A stretch of 64,000 bases of DNA, taken from Voacanga thouarsii (lineage: Eukaryota > Streptophyta > Magnoliopsida > Gentianales > Apocynaceae). Where the stretch lies: positions 1,426,001 to 1,490,000 of the forward strand of contig JANUWF010003366.1 of assembly GCA_026120185.1 (NCBI GenBank), in the 5' to 3' direction. Shown in pieces: positions 1-11,314 of this stretch. The notes under the pieces are model-generated. The model worked only from the letters and a program-made list of their open reading frames with translations, was not told where the DNA came from and did no database searches. The number at the start of each line of letters is the position of its first letter. Positions within the stretch are counted from its first letter, which is position 1. Both the position numbers and the translations under genes were made by a program.

Positions 1-1018
1 ATCTTCTTGTTCTTCCTTCTCTCTCTCTCTCCTCTCTATTTCTGAATTTCCTCTCTCTTTCGTCTCTATTTTCTTTTTCCTTTCTCTTCTCTTTTCCTTC
101 CTTGTTTGCTGTAAAATTCTGGTTGTCTAAAGCCATTTCAGCCGGCCTTCATGGCCTATTTATAGATGTCCAAGAAGCTTACATAGGAAGCTTTTGGAAA
201 CTTTTAGAATACTTTAGAAGCTTAGAGAAGCTTATAGAAAAAGGTAGAAATTCATAGAACATTATAGATACTTTCTAATCTTGCATGGCCATGCATAATC
301 AACCTTGATTAACTTGCTCAAATCAAGCTTAATTAAGCTTGGTCAAATGAAGTCAAAAAGGTGGTCTAACTTGGTCAAACTTATCATGCTTGTGGGCCAT
401 TGTTATTTATTTCTTATGGCCCTCTAAATTATCTCAATTTATCACAACCAATCAAATAGAAGCACTTGTCTTCATTAACCAATCACTAAATGACACTTAT
501 TTTCATCCACCAATCATAAGAAGCTACACGTCCCATTTCCAACCGTAATTTTCTATTTTCTTCAAAAATGACCAAAATCGGGTCCGTAATGAAAAATTAT
601 TTTATTTCACTATCCAACTCCAAAAATTCCACTGAATCCATTGGTAACACTTAAATTCCTCAATTCCCTCTCTACCTGGTCAAATTCATAGCCGAAGTCA
701 CAAACGCTGTCAAAATGATGAAAATGCCCCCGATACCCCGTGTAGCACATTTTGCACCAAAACGTGCGTCTCATTCTACTGATCAATTTCTCTTTCTAAA
801 GTACCCTAAAATTCTTATTTTATTAATCTTAATAACCTTCCAAAAATTTAGGGTACAAGTAGAACAAATCTAATAATTACATCCAGGTCCCGACAAAACT
901 TTATTTCACCAAAGTATTCGTCTCAATACACCGATCAACTTTTATTCTATCTGTTGATATAAATTCTCATCCCATTACAGGTAGTAGCAAATCGAAAGTA
1001 AAAAGGTGGAGTGTTACA
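1..1018 (-). mobile_element. Partial gypsy-type LTR (5' part: U3, TATA and start of R), minus sense
   Basis: The right end reads gtgttaca at 1011-1018, so on the minus strand the LTR opens with TGTAACACTCCACC, the usual start of Del/Tekay-like Ty3/gypsy LTRs. About 850 bp further in (minus sense) is a TATA box, followed by a purine-rich stretch (CT-rich on the plus strand, 1-118) like the leader of the related LTR at 3953-7574. There is no polypurine tract just right of 1018, so this is a 5' LTR or solo LTR; the body continues left of the window. It sits against Athila-like sequence at 1019, suggesting insertion into that element. No ORF here is convincing. Confidence 0.7.
155..167 (-). promoter_or_regulatory. 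TATA box of the gypsy-type LTR
   Basis: The minus strand reads TCTATAAATAGGCC here. It is the same kind of site, at a similar distance from the LTR start, as in the LTR at 3953-7574, so it is probably the LTR promoter. Position relative to an RNA start is inferred only. Confidence 0.55.
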
Positions 1019-1395
1019 TCATGAAATGCAACCCATCGCTCAACTCTATGGTAAGCTTAGGTGGGGTTTTACACCCTTTGAGGCTCAGCACCCCGGGATG
1101 GAGGATGTGTCTTTTGAGAAAGAAGATGAGGAGAAGCACCCACCACAGCCTCGAGCATGTGCAGGTAATTCGCAACCTAGTGTCGGGTATAAGGCTGAGA
1201 TTCACACACAGATTAAGCAGCTGAGACTCGAGATTGACCATATGGATGCAACAGTTCCTTGGACATTCAGAAGGCACTTCTACTAGCCAAGCCATGGGAG
1301 GTAGTGCAACTAAGTCGGGTGATGATGGTGATGATGTAGATTATGATGATGATAAGGAGGAAGAGGATGTTGATTGGGCATTACCTTTTCTTTAG
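1019..1395 (+). pseudogene. C-terminal remnant of an Athila-like retrotransposon protein
   Basis: The frame open through 1284 encodes about 85 residues including QPIAQLYGKLRWGFTPFEAQ and QLRLEIDHMDATV, then stops at 1284-1286. A second frame, from about 1270, continues the protein with GTSTSQAMGGSATK and an acidic tail (DDGDDVDYDDDKEEEDVDW) ending at TAG 1393-1395. The two frames read as one protein broken by a frameshift. The polar, acidic, heptad-like C-terminus just upstream of a long non-coding 3' region is typical of the last ORF of Athila-lineage Ty3/gypsy elements, but I cannot place it in a named domain. The 5' end is cut by the LTR at 1018. Pseudogene status is clear; family assignment is inference. 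Confidence 0.5.
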
Positions 1396-2771
1396 GTGCG
1401 TTTCGTTTTTTCTTTGAATTTTCATGACTTTTCTTTTGATTTCCATTATCTTTTATGTTTTTTTTTTGTTCACTTTTCTTTTTTAATTTTATGTTGTGTT
1501 TTGTCTCTTTTGTTTTTGTTTTTTTTAAGTGACTGCTATTGTTCAGGAACAATACTCTTGTGCAAGAATTTAACCTTTTCATGGAAAATCCTATTTATGG
1601 AAAGTATTTATTTCTCTTATTCTTTCCCTTTGATTCTTCTGTCCTTTGGCTAAGCTCTGTTGCTAAGTTTTAGGGCCATTAAAGAAAATGTCTAGTTTAA
1701 GTGTGGAAGAAGGATTAGGAGCAAGATTATTTTCTAAATTCTTGGTTCTAAATTTTTTATGTTTAGGGGGGTAATTTTTTTGAAATTTTGTTGAGCTATG
1801 GAAATTTTGGTTAAAAGTGTTGTTATAGTGTAACTATTATGATTGCTTTTGGTTTAAGATACGTTATGTTCCTTAGTTTATTGAATTAATCTTTGGTTTA
1901 ACTTTTGTATTAGATTAGGATATGTTTAAAACTTGAGAATTAAATCTACTCTTGTTTATATTTAGGAGATACTTGAAGCTTTATTCTTGAGGTTTTGATG
2001 TGGTTGTTATGATACATATAAATTAAGATACATGGCTAATGCTTGTTTTGTTAGTAATTTCTGAACTAGTCCTTGTTTTGAGTTTATGTAAATAGGGCGA
2101 GAGGTGAGACTGAGAGTTGGAAACAAAGAGAGTCAAAAGGGATGTATGTACCCATTTTGAAAAAATGAGGAGAAAAAATTTTTGGGAATGCAAAGCGCAT
2201 ATCCTTTGGTGAAAAACAACGAGTGAAAAGAAGTTGCAAAATGAATGCAAGAGAAAAAAAAAAAAAGTTGAACATATGAAAAAGTGAGATGTAAGAAAAC
2301 AAGAGTGTTAGTGAAAAAAAAAAAAAAAACTTGAGTAAAGAAATAAAAGGGGCCAATACGGTGAGTGAAGAGAAATCTACTCACTTGAAGTTATGAATTC
2401 CCAATTTGGTAAGAATGTACCTAGTTTGCTACTTATACTATAGTAGTTTAAAGCCAAGTGAAAGTTATTGTAGCCATGATTGTCTTAATTTATATGAGTC
2501 ATATTTACTTCATTCTTGACTTAGGGAATGAGTGGATAGTGATTCATGAATATGGGCTTGTATAAATTTATTTCAATAGTTTTATGCATATCTAATCTAG
2601 CACTTGAGTTGCTTTTGGAGATTGATTAAGTTGAATAAGTGATGTAATGTTTTTCTTAGTGAAATGGATAATAAAATTTTGTTATGCTAGCTATGTTTTG
2701 ATGAATGCAATTAGTAAATGTTTTGTAGAAGATTGCTAAGGATTCATTTTGTTTTCACCTATCTTAAGTGT

Positions 2772-2808
2772 TTGCTTGAGGACAAACAAAAGCTTAAGTA
2801 TGGGGGAA
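2772..2808 (+). other. Polypurine tract of element D
   Basis: The stretch contains cttgaggacaaac and ends in aagtatgggggaa immediately before the LTR start TGGTAGGG at 2809. The same layout (cttgaggacaagcaaa, then a g-run) precedes the LTRs of elements A and C, so this is the plus-strand priming site. Confidence 0.7.
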
Positions 2809-3952
2809 TGGTAGGGCCGAAATATACTTATATTTTCCTAACTATTTGGGATGATTTTGTAATTTTTTTTTATGCAATAGCAAGTCAATTCCCTTAAAAT
2901 TTTACATTTTTCCTATAAAAATATTTTTCTTTGATTTTATGTAGAATTTGGAGAATTTGGAGATTAATTATGCAAATTCCAATATTGAACCAGTGCCTAC
3001 TCATGTAATTGAATCGGCCTTGGCTCAATTTTGGAAAAACAGGGCAAAACGGGAGGAAAAGTAGAGTAAACTGGGAGAACCAGAACTGACTCGATGCCAA
3101 ACCAAAGACTTCGATCGGTGCTGGCCCAGCTCGGGTTTCAAGGTGGTTGGCAGTTTGATTTTCAGCAAAATTGAAAGTTTCTCAAGAATTCTTTTGGTAA
3201 TTGACTTCTAGAAACTATTTTGGCAACTTGAGGAGCTGTAAATACACAAAAAATACAAGGAAGAAGGAGGGATTCCATGGATCAAAATAAAAAATCATTC
3301 TTTCAAGGAGGAATTCATTAGAATGGGAGAATTATTTCAAGAGAGTTTTCAAGGGAGAAAGAAGGGGGCTTATCTATGAGTTCTTTCTTAAACCTTTGCT
3401 TTTTTTATTGTACAATGATGAGATCAATGTTCTTATTGTAATTAGATGTTATTTTTGGGATTTATGATGTTGAATTAATTTAGTTCTTTGATCATTTGAT
3501 TATTATTTTTAGTATTTATTATTTATTTTTATTGAAGAATTGGTGTAATTGGATATTTCTTCTAATTAACTTGGGAAAAATGTTAGGAGTTGGTTTCGAT
3601 TCATTGATTTTGTACGTGTTGTTTCTTAACAGACTTGGGGAAAAAAAGTTAAGTATAAAGGACTTGAGTAATCGAAGATTAGTTAATTTTGCCTGGAGTA
3701 TAAGGTCATTAGCTAATTTCATGTTTTATATTGCCTAGAGTATAGGGATATTGATTGAAGAATGAGTTTCATGCATGTTTTTGGCTGTTTGGTGAGATTG
3801 AGAAATCTACAAAATTGGCTAGAGATATAGTGAGTCCATAACTTAGGAAAGAATAAGATTCCATATTCTTCCTTCATGATGCCAAGATAGTGATAATTAC
3901 TAGTAATTAATTGTCATGTCTTCAAGAACTCCTATCTAAATACATGTTTTTC
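2809..3952 (+). mobile_element. Truncated 3' LTR of Athila-like element D
   Basis: The LTR starts TGGTAGGGCCGAAATA directly after the polypurine tract. It is alignable by eye with the element B LTR (38597-40128): shared stretches include the sequence around 3720-3800 and ttccttcatgatgccaagat near 3870. It lacks the last ~350 bp expected before the primer site and is cut at 3952 by the gypsy LTR. The usual TATA region is degraded (gctgtaaatac near 3236). ORFs at 3496-3738 are incidental. Confidence 0.65.
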
Positions 3953-6900
3953 TATAACACCCCACATATCCATGTTGTAGTGGGCCTTGACTTTGTGGGA
4001 TGTCGCCCTGTCTAATCTCCCAGACAAGGGGTCTTTATAACAATTACTAAGTCAATACACAGCGGAATTTTTCTAAAACCTTTAATGAACATGAAATTTA
4101 TTGCATGAAACTTGAAATTACATGTCAAATCTTTTACAATATACCCTCATTAGGACAAACCAATAATAACTTCTTCTTTATCACACTTCCTTTGTGCACT
4201 CTAAGCACCATCCTGTTCAATGGAGCCTAAAAACATATAGGAAAACGTGTGAGTGCAAAAACACTTAGTGAGTCCCATGTGTGCTCCTATTTTTCCTTCG
4301 AAAACACATAAAAGAATTTTTATTATGTCTTTCCATCAAAAAAATAACTTTTTAAACATTTTAGGTGAAAACCATGTTAACTGTTGTCAAAGAGTCCGTG
4401 CATATTTAGAAAAACATACGATCTTTTTGAAGACTATTGGCCCATTTAATGAAAATGGGATCACGTCCCCTCTATAAAATATTTGTCACAATTACCCAGA
4501 TAGGATATGTAGTCCTATTACCCTTATTTAGTCACAATGACCCAAAGAGGATTTATAATCCTACCGTCTTTATTTGTCACAATGACCTGGGTGTCCCACG
4601 CCCATCCCTCAATTTTTTCTTTGGATAACGGGTGCTAGCTAAGGATGACAAAACATCAAATACTGACACCCCATGAAATATGAGATCACAATCGGGAGGT
4701 GGCCACCAACTGGACAGCAGTCTCAAACCCGCGAAAGTTAGTATACGTGCATAGTCCTTCTTAAGTAATCAAGAATCCACAATATTCTTTCCCATCATAG
4801 AAGCTCATATCTGAGCATATGAAAATTATTTTCGGGGCCAAAATATCGTTTTCCAAATGTTCCTCATATTTCTTATAATAATATCCAAAGTTTGTTGACA
4901 TAGCAAGTAACATGTCTTTCATATAATGCATAAAGTGCTTTGAAAGCATTTCAGCATTTATCATCAATCTTTGTATCATTTTGAAAGTAAGCTTCCAAAT
5001 CATGAATATATTCATGATATAAAATAAAACATTTCCATGTATATGTGACAAAAAACATTAAGAAGATATATACTTTAGTAAACTCAGAAATCCTGAAACT
5101 TTAAGAATAAAAGCTCATGTTATGATATATCGGAGAAACACTAAGCTATATCATCAGAAAAGCATTTAGCTTTATCAGAAAAACACTTAGCTAAAACAAT
5201 TTTAAAAATAAAGGGACTCACCTCAACTAATGCTATTACTTAGCGATTCGTTGCCTTCGAGACTTCACAAAGTCCTTGTGGTATTCGTGCCTATATCAAA
5301 ATAATATTTTATTCTTTCTTAACATTTCAATCCTCTAAATTAATGCATTGTTAATAAATGCATTCACAAGGAAAAGGAAAATACTAATTTCCTATGAGAA
5401 ATGGAATATAATTACTTGAATTACTCAAGAGATCTTATTCCTTTTACATATCCATCTCTTCATCCTTTCATTTCATATGTTTGTAAAGGATTTCTTTAGC
5501 CTTATAAAGTCTTAATACATTCACTAGTCTCAATAGGAATGCTTCAAGACTTCATTTCCTTTAGTAAAATTCTGCATTTTCCTTCCTTGGTATACTTCAC
5601 TTATTTTGTCATAACTTTCAAGTTACAAGTCCGAATGATGTCAAACTAGTTCCAAAATGTCTCCAAGACATTCCTTTATAATTTTCAGTTCATGGAATAT
5701 CAATTCCATCTTCCATTTTGAGCAGTTTTGATCACAAAGTTCCAGCATTTCAGTCCCGTCACAATTTTGGCAACCTTTGGTATTTTTATTATGTCTTTCT
5801 ATTCACAAGTCCAAATTCCCTCAAATTGGTGCCAAAATACTCCTAAGACATTTAGCTACAAAGCCACAAGCTCAATACAGCCAGATCAGACACCGTTACT
5901 GAACTGCTGCAATAAAAAGATTGCTGTTTTTCCAGGAAATAATTCCTTTTTCTAACAAATATATTTTCTAGGCCTTCTTCTCTTAATTTAGCACTTAATC
6001 ATCATTTAATTTTCTTCCTTTCTCATCTAAACATCACATAATCATTTCATATTAAGTTATAACCAAATCTGGTCTTCACACATAGAAGGTGACGAAAATC
6101 ACAACTTACACAACAAAATCAAATCTTTCATTTTCAACAATTATATTCCATTTTCTTCATTTCTTTCTTCCTTATTTCTTCACATACATGTACAGCCATC
6201 TTCTATCTCCCATAACTCCTTCAAAACACATTACAATACCATAAATATCACAGCACATATCATCCTTTAGCAACCAGCACATAGCTATGATAAAACAATA
6301 TCACAACAATTATTCTTCACAAAAACTTTTCCATAATTCATGCTATTTCTCTTACAAAATTAGCATCAAAATGATCTCCATAAATTCTAGAATAACTTTA
6401 GTTCTTGAAGTAAGGTGTTTTACGGTATGTATGATGTAAACTAAGCTTGAAAACACCCAAGCTTCCTTCCTTCTTCTTCTTCTCTCTACCCCACAAATTT
6501 CTCTCTCTCTCTTGCTTCCTTTTTCTTAATTTTCTTTCTATTTTCTCTTCTGTCTTTCTTCTTGTTGCTGCCGTTTTTCTTGCTGTCCAAATCCTTCCCA
6601 ACCTGCCATTCTATGGCTATTTATAGCAATTTTGGTCTTGTCGTCAACCTAGCATTAAAAGGCTTTAGATGCCTTGGTGGCTTTTGATTGGTCCATGTTG
6701 CTAGCTTAGGTGTCCATAGAAATCTCAAGAATTCTTGAGAAATTCTTACATGATTTTCATGCAAACAATCATAGAACAACACTTAGCTTGCGCAACCAAT
6801 CTCATGAAAACCCTTGGTTCTCTCGACCAATCACAAAGTAGCAAATGTCTTTCAAGCCTCTAATCACCAAATTCCACCTAACTTCTCAATTCACCAATTC

Positions 6901-7574
6901 TCTTGATAACATATGCTCCAATCATTTTAGACCACCTTATTTCTTGGAACTAATTACCAAAGGCCATTTGTTTCCTTGTAACTAATCATATAGTAGCACA
7001 TGGTTCCTCACAACTAATCATATAACACTATATAATTTCTTCACAACCAATCATGTAATACCATACAAAATTTCCTTTTATTTAATTCCATTTCAACTAT
7101 GATTACTTGCACTTTACCAAAATCACCATAGATAAAGTTACTATTCATCCCAGTCGAGAAAACTTTTTATTTTACCAATGCGATCTAAACAATTTACTAA
7201 ACTTAATGGCAGGGACCAGAATTCTCAAATTCTTTCTCAATCCTTCTCAATTTACTGTCAACATTCCAATTATGGTCAAAATTATGACAGTACTCCTGAA
7301 AACTTACTTTATACCAAAATGTCCGTCTCATTACCTTAATCATCTTTTGTTCTGAGCTTACACCCAAATTCTTGCCATATACAAAGTAGTTGTTATTTGA
7401 AGTACAATAGTACGAGTAGAATAATTTCAAAATTCCAATTGTGTCCCTAAATATTTTTAATGCACCAATACATTCAGTTCATTAAACTGATCATTTCATG
7501 TTCTGAGCATTCATACAAATACTCATTCTACATAAAGTAGTCATTAGTCAAAATGTACAAGGGGGGATGTTACA
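3953..7574 (-). mobile_element. 3' LTR of the Del/Tekay-like gypsy element (3.6 kb)
   Basis: In minus sense the LTR starts TGTAACATCCCCCC at 7574 and ends GGGGTGTTATA at 3953, the final CA having decayed to TA. A TATA box lies at 6615-6627. The sequence near the LTR 3' end (gatgtcgccc, then caaggggtctttataac, 3999-4040) is shared with the three solo LTRs at 11258, 17275 and 50680, placing all four in one lineage. Purine-rich leader repeats (minus sense) lie at about 6470-6560. ORFs within it (4253-4628, 4761-5051, 5728-5955, 6398-6601, 7107-7430) show no protein similarity that I recognise. Confidence 0.8.
6615..6627 (-). promoter_or_regulatory. TATA box of the gypsy 3' LTR
   Basis: The minus strand reads GCTATAAATAGCC about 950 bp from the LTR start, followed by a purine-rich leader. 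Placement matches the LTR at 1-1018. Promoter role is inferred from position and sequence. Confidence 0.55.
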
Positions 7575-7590
7575 ATCTCGCCTCCTTTAA
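7575..7590 (-). other. Polypurine tract of the gypsy element
   Basis: In minus sense the tract AAAGGAGGCGAGAT lies directly against the LTR start TGTAACATCC, and is preceded by a sequence encoding a residue string like FKDEIP. This is the conserved junction of plant gypsy pol and 3' LTR. Confidence 0.75.
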
Positions 7591-8370
7591 GGAATTTCGT
7601 CCTTGAAATTCCAATTTCCTTGTAGTTTTATAGAAAATTCCAATTGATATGCTACACTTCCAATCCATTTCATGATTGGAAAAGGTCCAATATAATGAGG
7701 CATTAATTTCTTCCCAATATAGAGGTGATTGGCACTTTCTTCCATATAATGCTTCGAATAGGGCTATTCCATTTGTCGTCTGATACTTATTATTGTGTGC
7801 AAACTTCGCATATGCCAAATTATCAATCCTCTTGGTTCCAATTCTAAGGTACATTCCTATAACATATTTTCCAATGTCCTAATCACTTGTTCCATTTGTC
7901 CATCTATTTGCATGTGTATTGCAGTGCTAAATTTCAATGTTGTCCCAGATAATTATTGCAGCTTACTCTAAGTTTTGAAATTAAAACTCGAATCACGGTC
8001 AGATACACTAGTGAAGGGTACTTCGTAGAATCTAATTACTTCCTACATATATATTTTGCTCAGTTTCCTCCTAAGAGTCCCAGTAATTGATACAGAGAAA
8101 ATGGTCAATTTAATCAATCCACTACAATGTAAATTGTATCTCTGAACCCTACTATCAAAGTAATCCCGTTACAAAATCCATGGAAATTTCATCCCACTTC
8201 CACGATAGTATGGGCAACAGTTGTAATAACCCTCCAAATTGTTACTAATCATCTTTTACTAGTTGATACATGAAGCATCAGGTTACAAATTGAGAGATGG
8301 AATTTCAATCCACCAGTCCATTTTAAGTCACTGTACATCTTAACCATCTCTAGGTGGATTATATACTTAC
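7590..8370 (-). pseudogene. Integrase remnant, copy 2 (zinc-finger end, core and C-terminus)
   Basis: In minus sense, with frameshifts, one reads a degraded zinc-finger-to-core junction (MVKMYSDLK, then GFCNG and RDTIYIVVD), then SVSDRDSSF, a degraded HPQTDGQ motif (HMQIDGQMEQVIRTLENM, near 7925-7861) and the C-terminal AKFAHNNKYQT with EALYGRKCQSPLYW (7854-7720). These match the core and C-terminal regions of gypsy integrase, which joins element cDNA to host DNA. The first acidic catalytic residue is seen in SDRD-type sequence; the His of the HPQ motif region is altered. Stops interrupt the frame. A second, independent integrase segment lies immediately upstream (9130-8435), an abnormal duplication. 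Confidence 0.75.
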
Positions 8371-8434
8371 TTCGACTTGCCTCCCTAAAATACCTTGTTC
8401 CCTAGCTACTGGCCTTGTGGTTTTTCCACATTAC

Positions 8435-9130
8435 TCAAGTTAGGTTGCAATAGCAAAGGCTCCTCGTTAAAATATGTTCTGAGTTAGGATTGTACTTCTT
8501 CAGTTGAGGTATATCAAATACATCATGTATTCCTGTTAATCCATCTAGCAAATCTAATCTATAAGCATTATGCCCAATTCTCTCAATGATTGGAATTAGT
8601 CCCAAATATCTTGAACTTAAATTTTCTCCTTTTGGATGCTTGAAAATCCCTCTACTAGGTGTTAACTGTAGAAATACACAATCCCTCCCTTGGAATTCCA
8701 ACTCTCACATCCTATTGTCTACCTAACACTTCTGTCAACTCTGAGTTGTCTTCAATCTCTCTGTTATTGCCTTTACCTTATCTACCATTTCTTGAATACA
8801 AACTTTACTAGATTTGTTAATCTACCTATCTTCTATTCATCCCTAATATAATAGTACTTGACATTTCTAGCCTTGCAACGCTTCATATAGGGCCAAACCA
8901 ATAGAAGATTAGTAATTGTTGTTGCAGGCCAACTTTGCATGTGGCATGCAATTAGTCCATTTATCAACAAAGTCTAATATACATGTCCTCAACATGTCCC
9001 CCAGTATCTGAATAAGTCTCTCTGACTTGCTATCAACTCTGAGGATACGATGTAGTACAGAACCTCCAAGTTGATTCCATTATCTCTTGGAACTTAATCT
9101 AAAATCTTGTACTAAACCTAAGGTCCTGTT
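8435..9130 (-). pseudogene. Integrase remnant, copy 1 (late core and C-terminus)
   Basis: In minus sense it reads SKSERLIQILGDMLRTCILD, AKLACNNNY, LALYEALQG, then QEMVDKVKAITERLKTTQS and an open 88-residue frame (8701-8435) with CVFLQLTPSRGIFK, IERIGHNAYRLDLLDGLTG and FDIPQLKKYNPNSEHIL. This is the gypsy integrase late core through the C-terminal GPF/Y-like region. It repeats domains also present downstream at 8370-7590, so two elements, or a duplicated segment, are joined here. The sequence between HPQ and the C-terminus contains stops, so it is not functional. Confidence 0.75.
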
Positions 9131-9169
9131 TAGATATAATACCTGAGGACATCCCATGCAGCCTCTACC

Positions 9170-9740
9170 TTGGCTAGGTTTACTTTAAAACTATCCTTGA
9201 TTACCTCTCATTCCAGAAATAGAACTATGTTCAACTAAAACTTTCACTTACCAAACTTAACTGAAATTTATGCTACCTCCTCTTTCTAACACCAATTTCA
9301 ATTGTTCCATGTCCTTAATAGCTTTCAAAATACATCAGGTATCATCCAAAAAGTCATCAAAAAATTATCAAAACAAGATTGAAAATCCTATGCATATAAT
9401 TCATAAGCATTAGAGTCCTTATCAATCAGTATAGCATCACCACCTATCCTTAGTACCTATCCCCAATATCAATTGCAATGTCAGGTATATCCCTTCCTCA
9501 AATTCACACCCAATGATATCCTTATCTCAAGTCTAACTTAGCAGTGACAACATATATTCTTGATGACCAAACTATTCATTATTCTATAGTCTATACATAG
9601 CTTTAAAACTCCATCATTTTTCTATACCATTATTACTGGTTCTTGTGGGCTACAACACCAAGCTAGATATTCTTAGCATTCCTTCAACAATAGTTTATGA
9701 ACCTTCACTCTTAGTATTATGAACCACACTTCCTTTACCT
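9170..9740 (-). pseudogene. Reverse transcriptase and RNase H-integrase linker remnant
   Basis: In minus sense, around 9650-9540, the translation gives SPQEPVIMVYKNDGVLKLCI then DYRIMNSLVIKN, matching the gypsy RT motif of the form KKDGS-RLCIDYR-LN. Next come AKLDLR-GYH (9530-9500) and RDIPDIAI, the following RT motif. From about 9365 the frame gives LKAIKDMEQLKLVLERGG, like the linker after RNase H. The YVDD region and RNase H are missing between these, so a deletion is likely. RT copies element RNA into DNA; this copy cannot. Confidence 0.7.
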
Positions 9741-9779
9741 TACCCTTTCTAAAATTTAATCATATCTATCCGATCCACA

Positions 9780-10495
9780 AAAATACAATATTATATCTCT
9801 AAAACTAACTTAACTCCTTACTTCAACAATCATTCCATGTCTAATATGCTATCATAATTCTCAAAAGAAAAACAAGTCAATTTCTCGATAAATTTTACTT
9901 CTCCAGCTAAAATTTCATCTCTCTGATCAAACATATAGATCCCTACTTCTTTGCATGATAGGGGACACTGAAACAATTAATAAGAAAATCTATAACTATT
10001 TGCAGTTGATGGATTTGGCTCTTATGCCCTAGCTTCTCACTACTCAAACGAATAGTACACTATAAAATATATAGGCTACGAAGAACAAAGATCAAATAGT
10101 GTATTCTTTCAGGAGAAATAAAGAATTAACCTGGCACCACGACTGCATTTGAACTCACGTCCTCTTTGCTCAAAGCTAACACCATGGTCAACACTTATGG
10201 ATTTAACTTATTTCCTGCAAAAACTACATTTCCTCAGTTGGCTAAATTCGGTGGTGGGGTAAGGTTTCCTTAAATAGGCTTGTCCAACTATCACCTTAGA
10301 AGATCTCTCAAGTTCTATCTCTTGTTCTTCTTCATGCTTCTCTCCCACACAAAACTTTGAGTGCTCTACTGGTTCATATTCAAATATTGAAAATTGTCTG
10401 TCATGACCAATTCTACCTCATACTGTAGTTTTACGTCAATGTGCCATCTTCAATTATTATCGCCCATAATTATAGCTTGACAAATGCACACATAT
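9780..10495 (-). pseudogene. Degraded protease/gag-side region of the gypsy element
   Basis: In minus sense, about 9880-9790, a string ENYDSILDME-LLK resembles the motif after the gypsy aspartic protease (of the form YDVILGMDWL). Near 10190-10140 VLALSKEDVSSNAVVVPG resembles the sequence just before the protease. Nothing else is clearly readable, and no gag zinc knuckle was seen. It ends at 10495 against the LTR of element C. Confidence 0.45.
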
Positions 10496-11303
10496 TGATG
10501 CATAAATTGTGGGTGCAAAAAATCATCAATTTTAAACCCATCCATTAGCTAAGTTTTAATTAAAACATTAATCCCAAAATACACATACGAGCAAATATAC
10601 TAATTAAAAGTATAGCATAGGAAATTAACGAGTATCGATTCTCAAAAGAACGGGTACACACTAACCACTTTTCATTTATTATTTAACCAACCCTAAATAA
10701 AGTAAGAAAATAATAAAAAAATAAAAGAATATATACAACTCAAGGATGTAAGTTTATGTAATTTAGACAATTATCCTAGAAAACATGATAATGAACCAAC
10801 TAGCAATTCTCTCAATTAATTATTATCTTGGCATCATGAAGGAATGTAAAGTAAAATTCAATCATTTGTCAAGTCATGAATTTACATAGGTAAATTCCAC
10901 TTCGTTTATCAATCCATGAAATCTTATATTTTGATTCATATTAATAGATTTGTCAATCAAGCTAACACAACCAAAACATGCATTAAGCTCATCATTCATA
11001 CCTTGATTCAATTAGCAGATTTGTCAATTAAGCCATCCTAACCAAAACATGCCTGAATCTCAATTCCTTAAAATCATGAAATTAGCTAATGGCCCTATGT
11101 AAAGGCAAAATCAACTTAACATTTGATCACTTAGTTCTAAAATTCTAACTTCATCGTTAACAAAATATGGAATCAATGCAATGAAACTCCTAATATCATT
11201 TTGTTGAGTCAATTAGAAGAACTCTCATCAATGACCAATGAAATCGAGTAATCAAATTGTAACACCCCGCTACCTAGGCCCGCCGAGCCGGGGATGTCGC
11301 CCC

Positions 11304-11314
11304 GTCCAAAGGAC
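11304..11314. other. Hairpin near the 3' end of solo LTR 1
   Basis: The sequence gtccaaaggac is a perfect 4-bp stem with a 3-base loop, inside a GC-rich block (about 11277-11325) in an otherwise AT-rich LTR. The equivalent in solo LTR 2 (21533-21543) is also perfect; it has decayed in solo LTR 3. Confidence 0.5.

Larger units (their letters stand above)
1019..2808 (+). mobile_element. Athila-like element D, 3' internal fragment
   Basis: A plus-sense internal fragment lies between the LTR end at 1018 and a 3' LTR at 2809. It begins with a coding remnant (to 1395) and continues as AT-rich non-coding sequence. Several purine-rich tracts resemble those in elements A, B and C, for example near 1697-1715. 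A conserved motif ggggccaatacggtgagtg at 2350-2368 recurs in A and C just upstream of their polypurine tracts. ORFs on the minus strand at 2023-2384 are translations of A/T-rich stretches and are not genes. The fragment has lost everything 5' of the coding remnant. Confidence 0.65.
3953..10495 (-). mobile_element. Decayed Del/Tekay-like Ty3/gypsy retrotransposon, 5' truncated
   Basis: In minus sense the remnant runs from protease-like sequence (about 9880) through reverse transcriptase (about 9740-9470), the RNase H-integrase linker, two successive integrase segments (9130-8435 and 8370-7590), a polypurine tract (7575-7590) and a 3' LTR (7574-3953). The gene order and the integrase C-terminal sequence are those of Ty3/gypsy Del/Tekay chromoviruses; no chromodomain is recognisable. 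Gag and the 5' LTR are absent, and the element ends abruptly at the LTR of element C (10496). Stops and frameshifts occur throughout, so it is dead. No target duplication can be tested because one end is missing. Confidence 0.8.

Noticed and set aside
2023..2384. Phe-rich minus-strand frames
   Set aside because: Readings of A-rich non-coding sequence of element D, antisense to the element.
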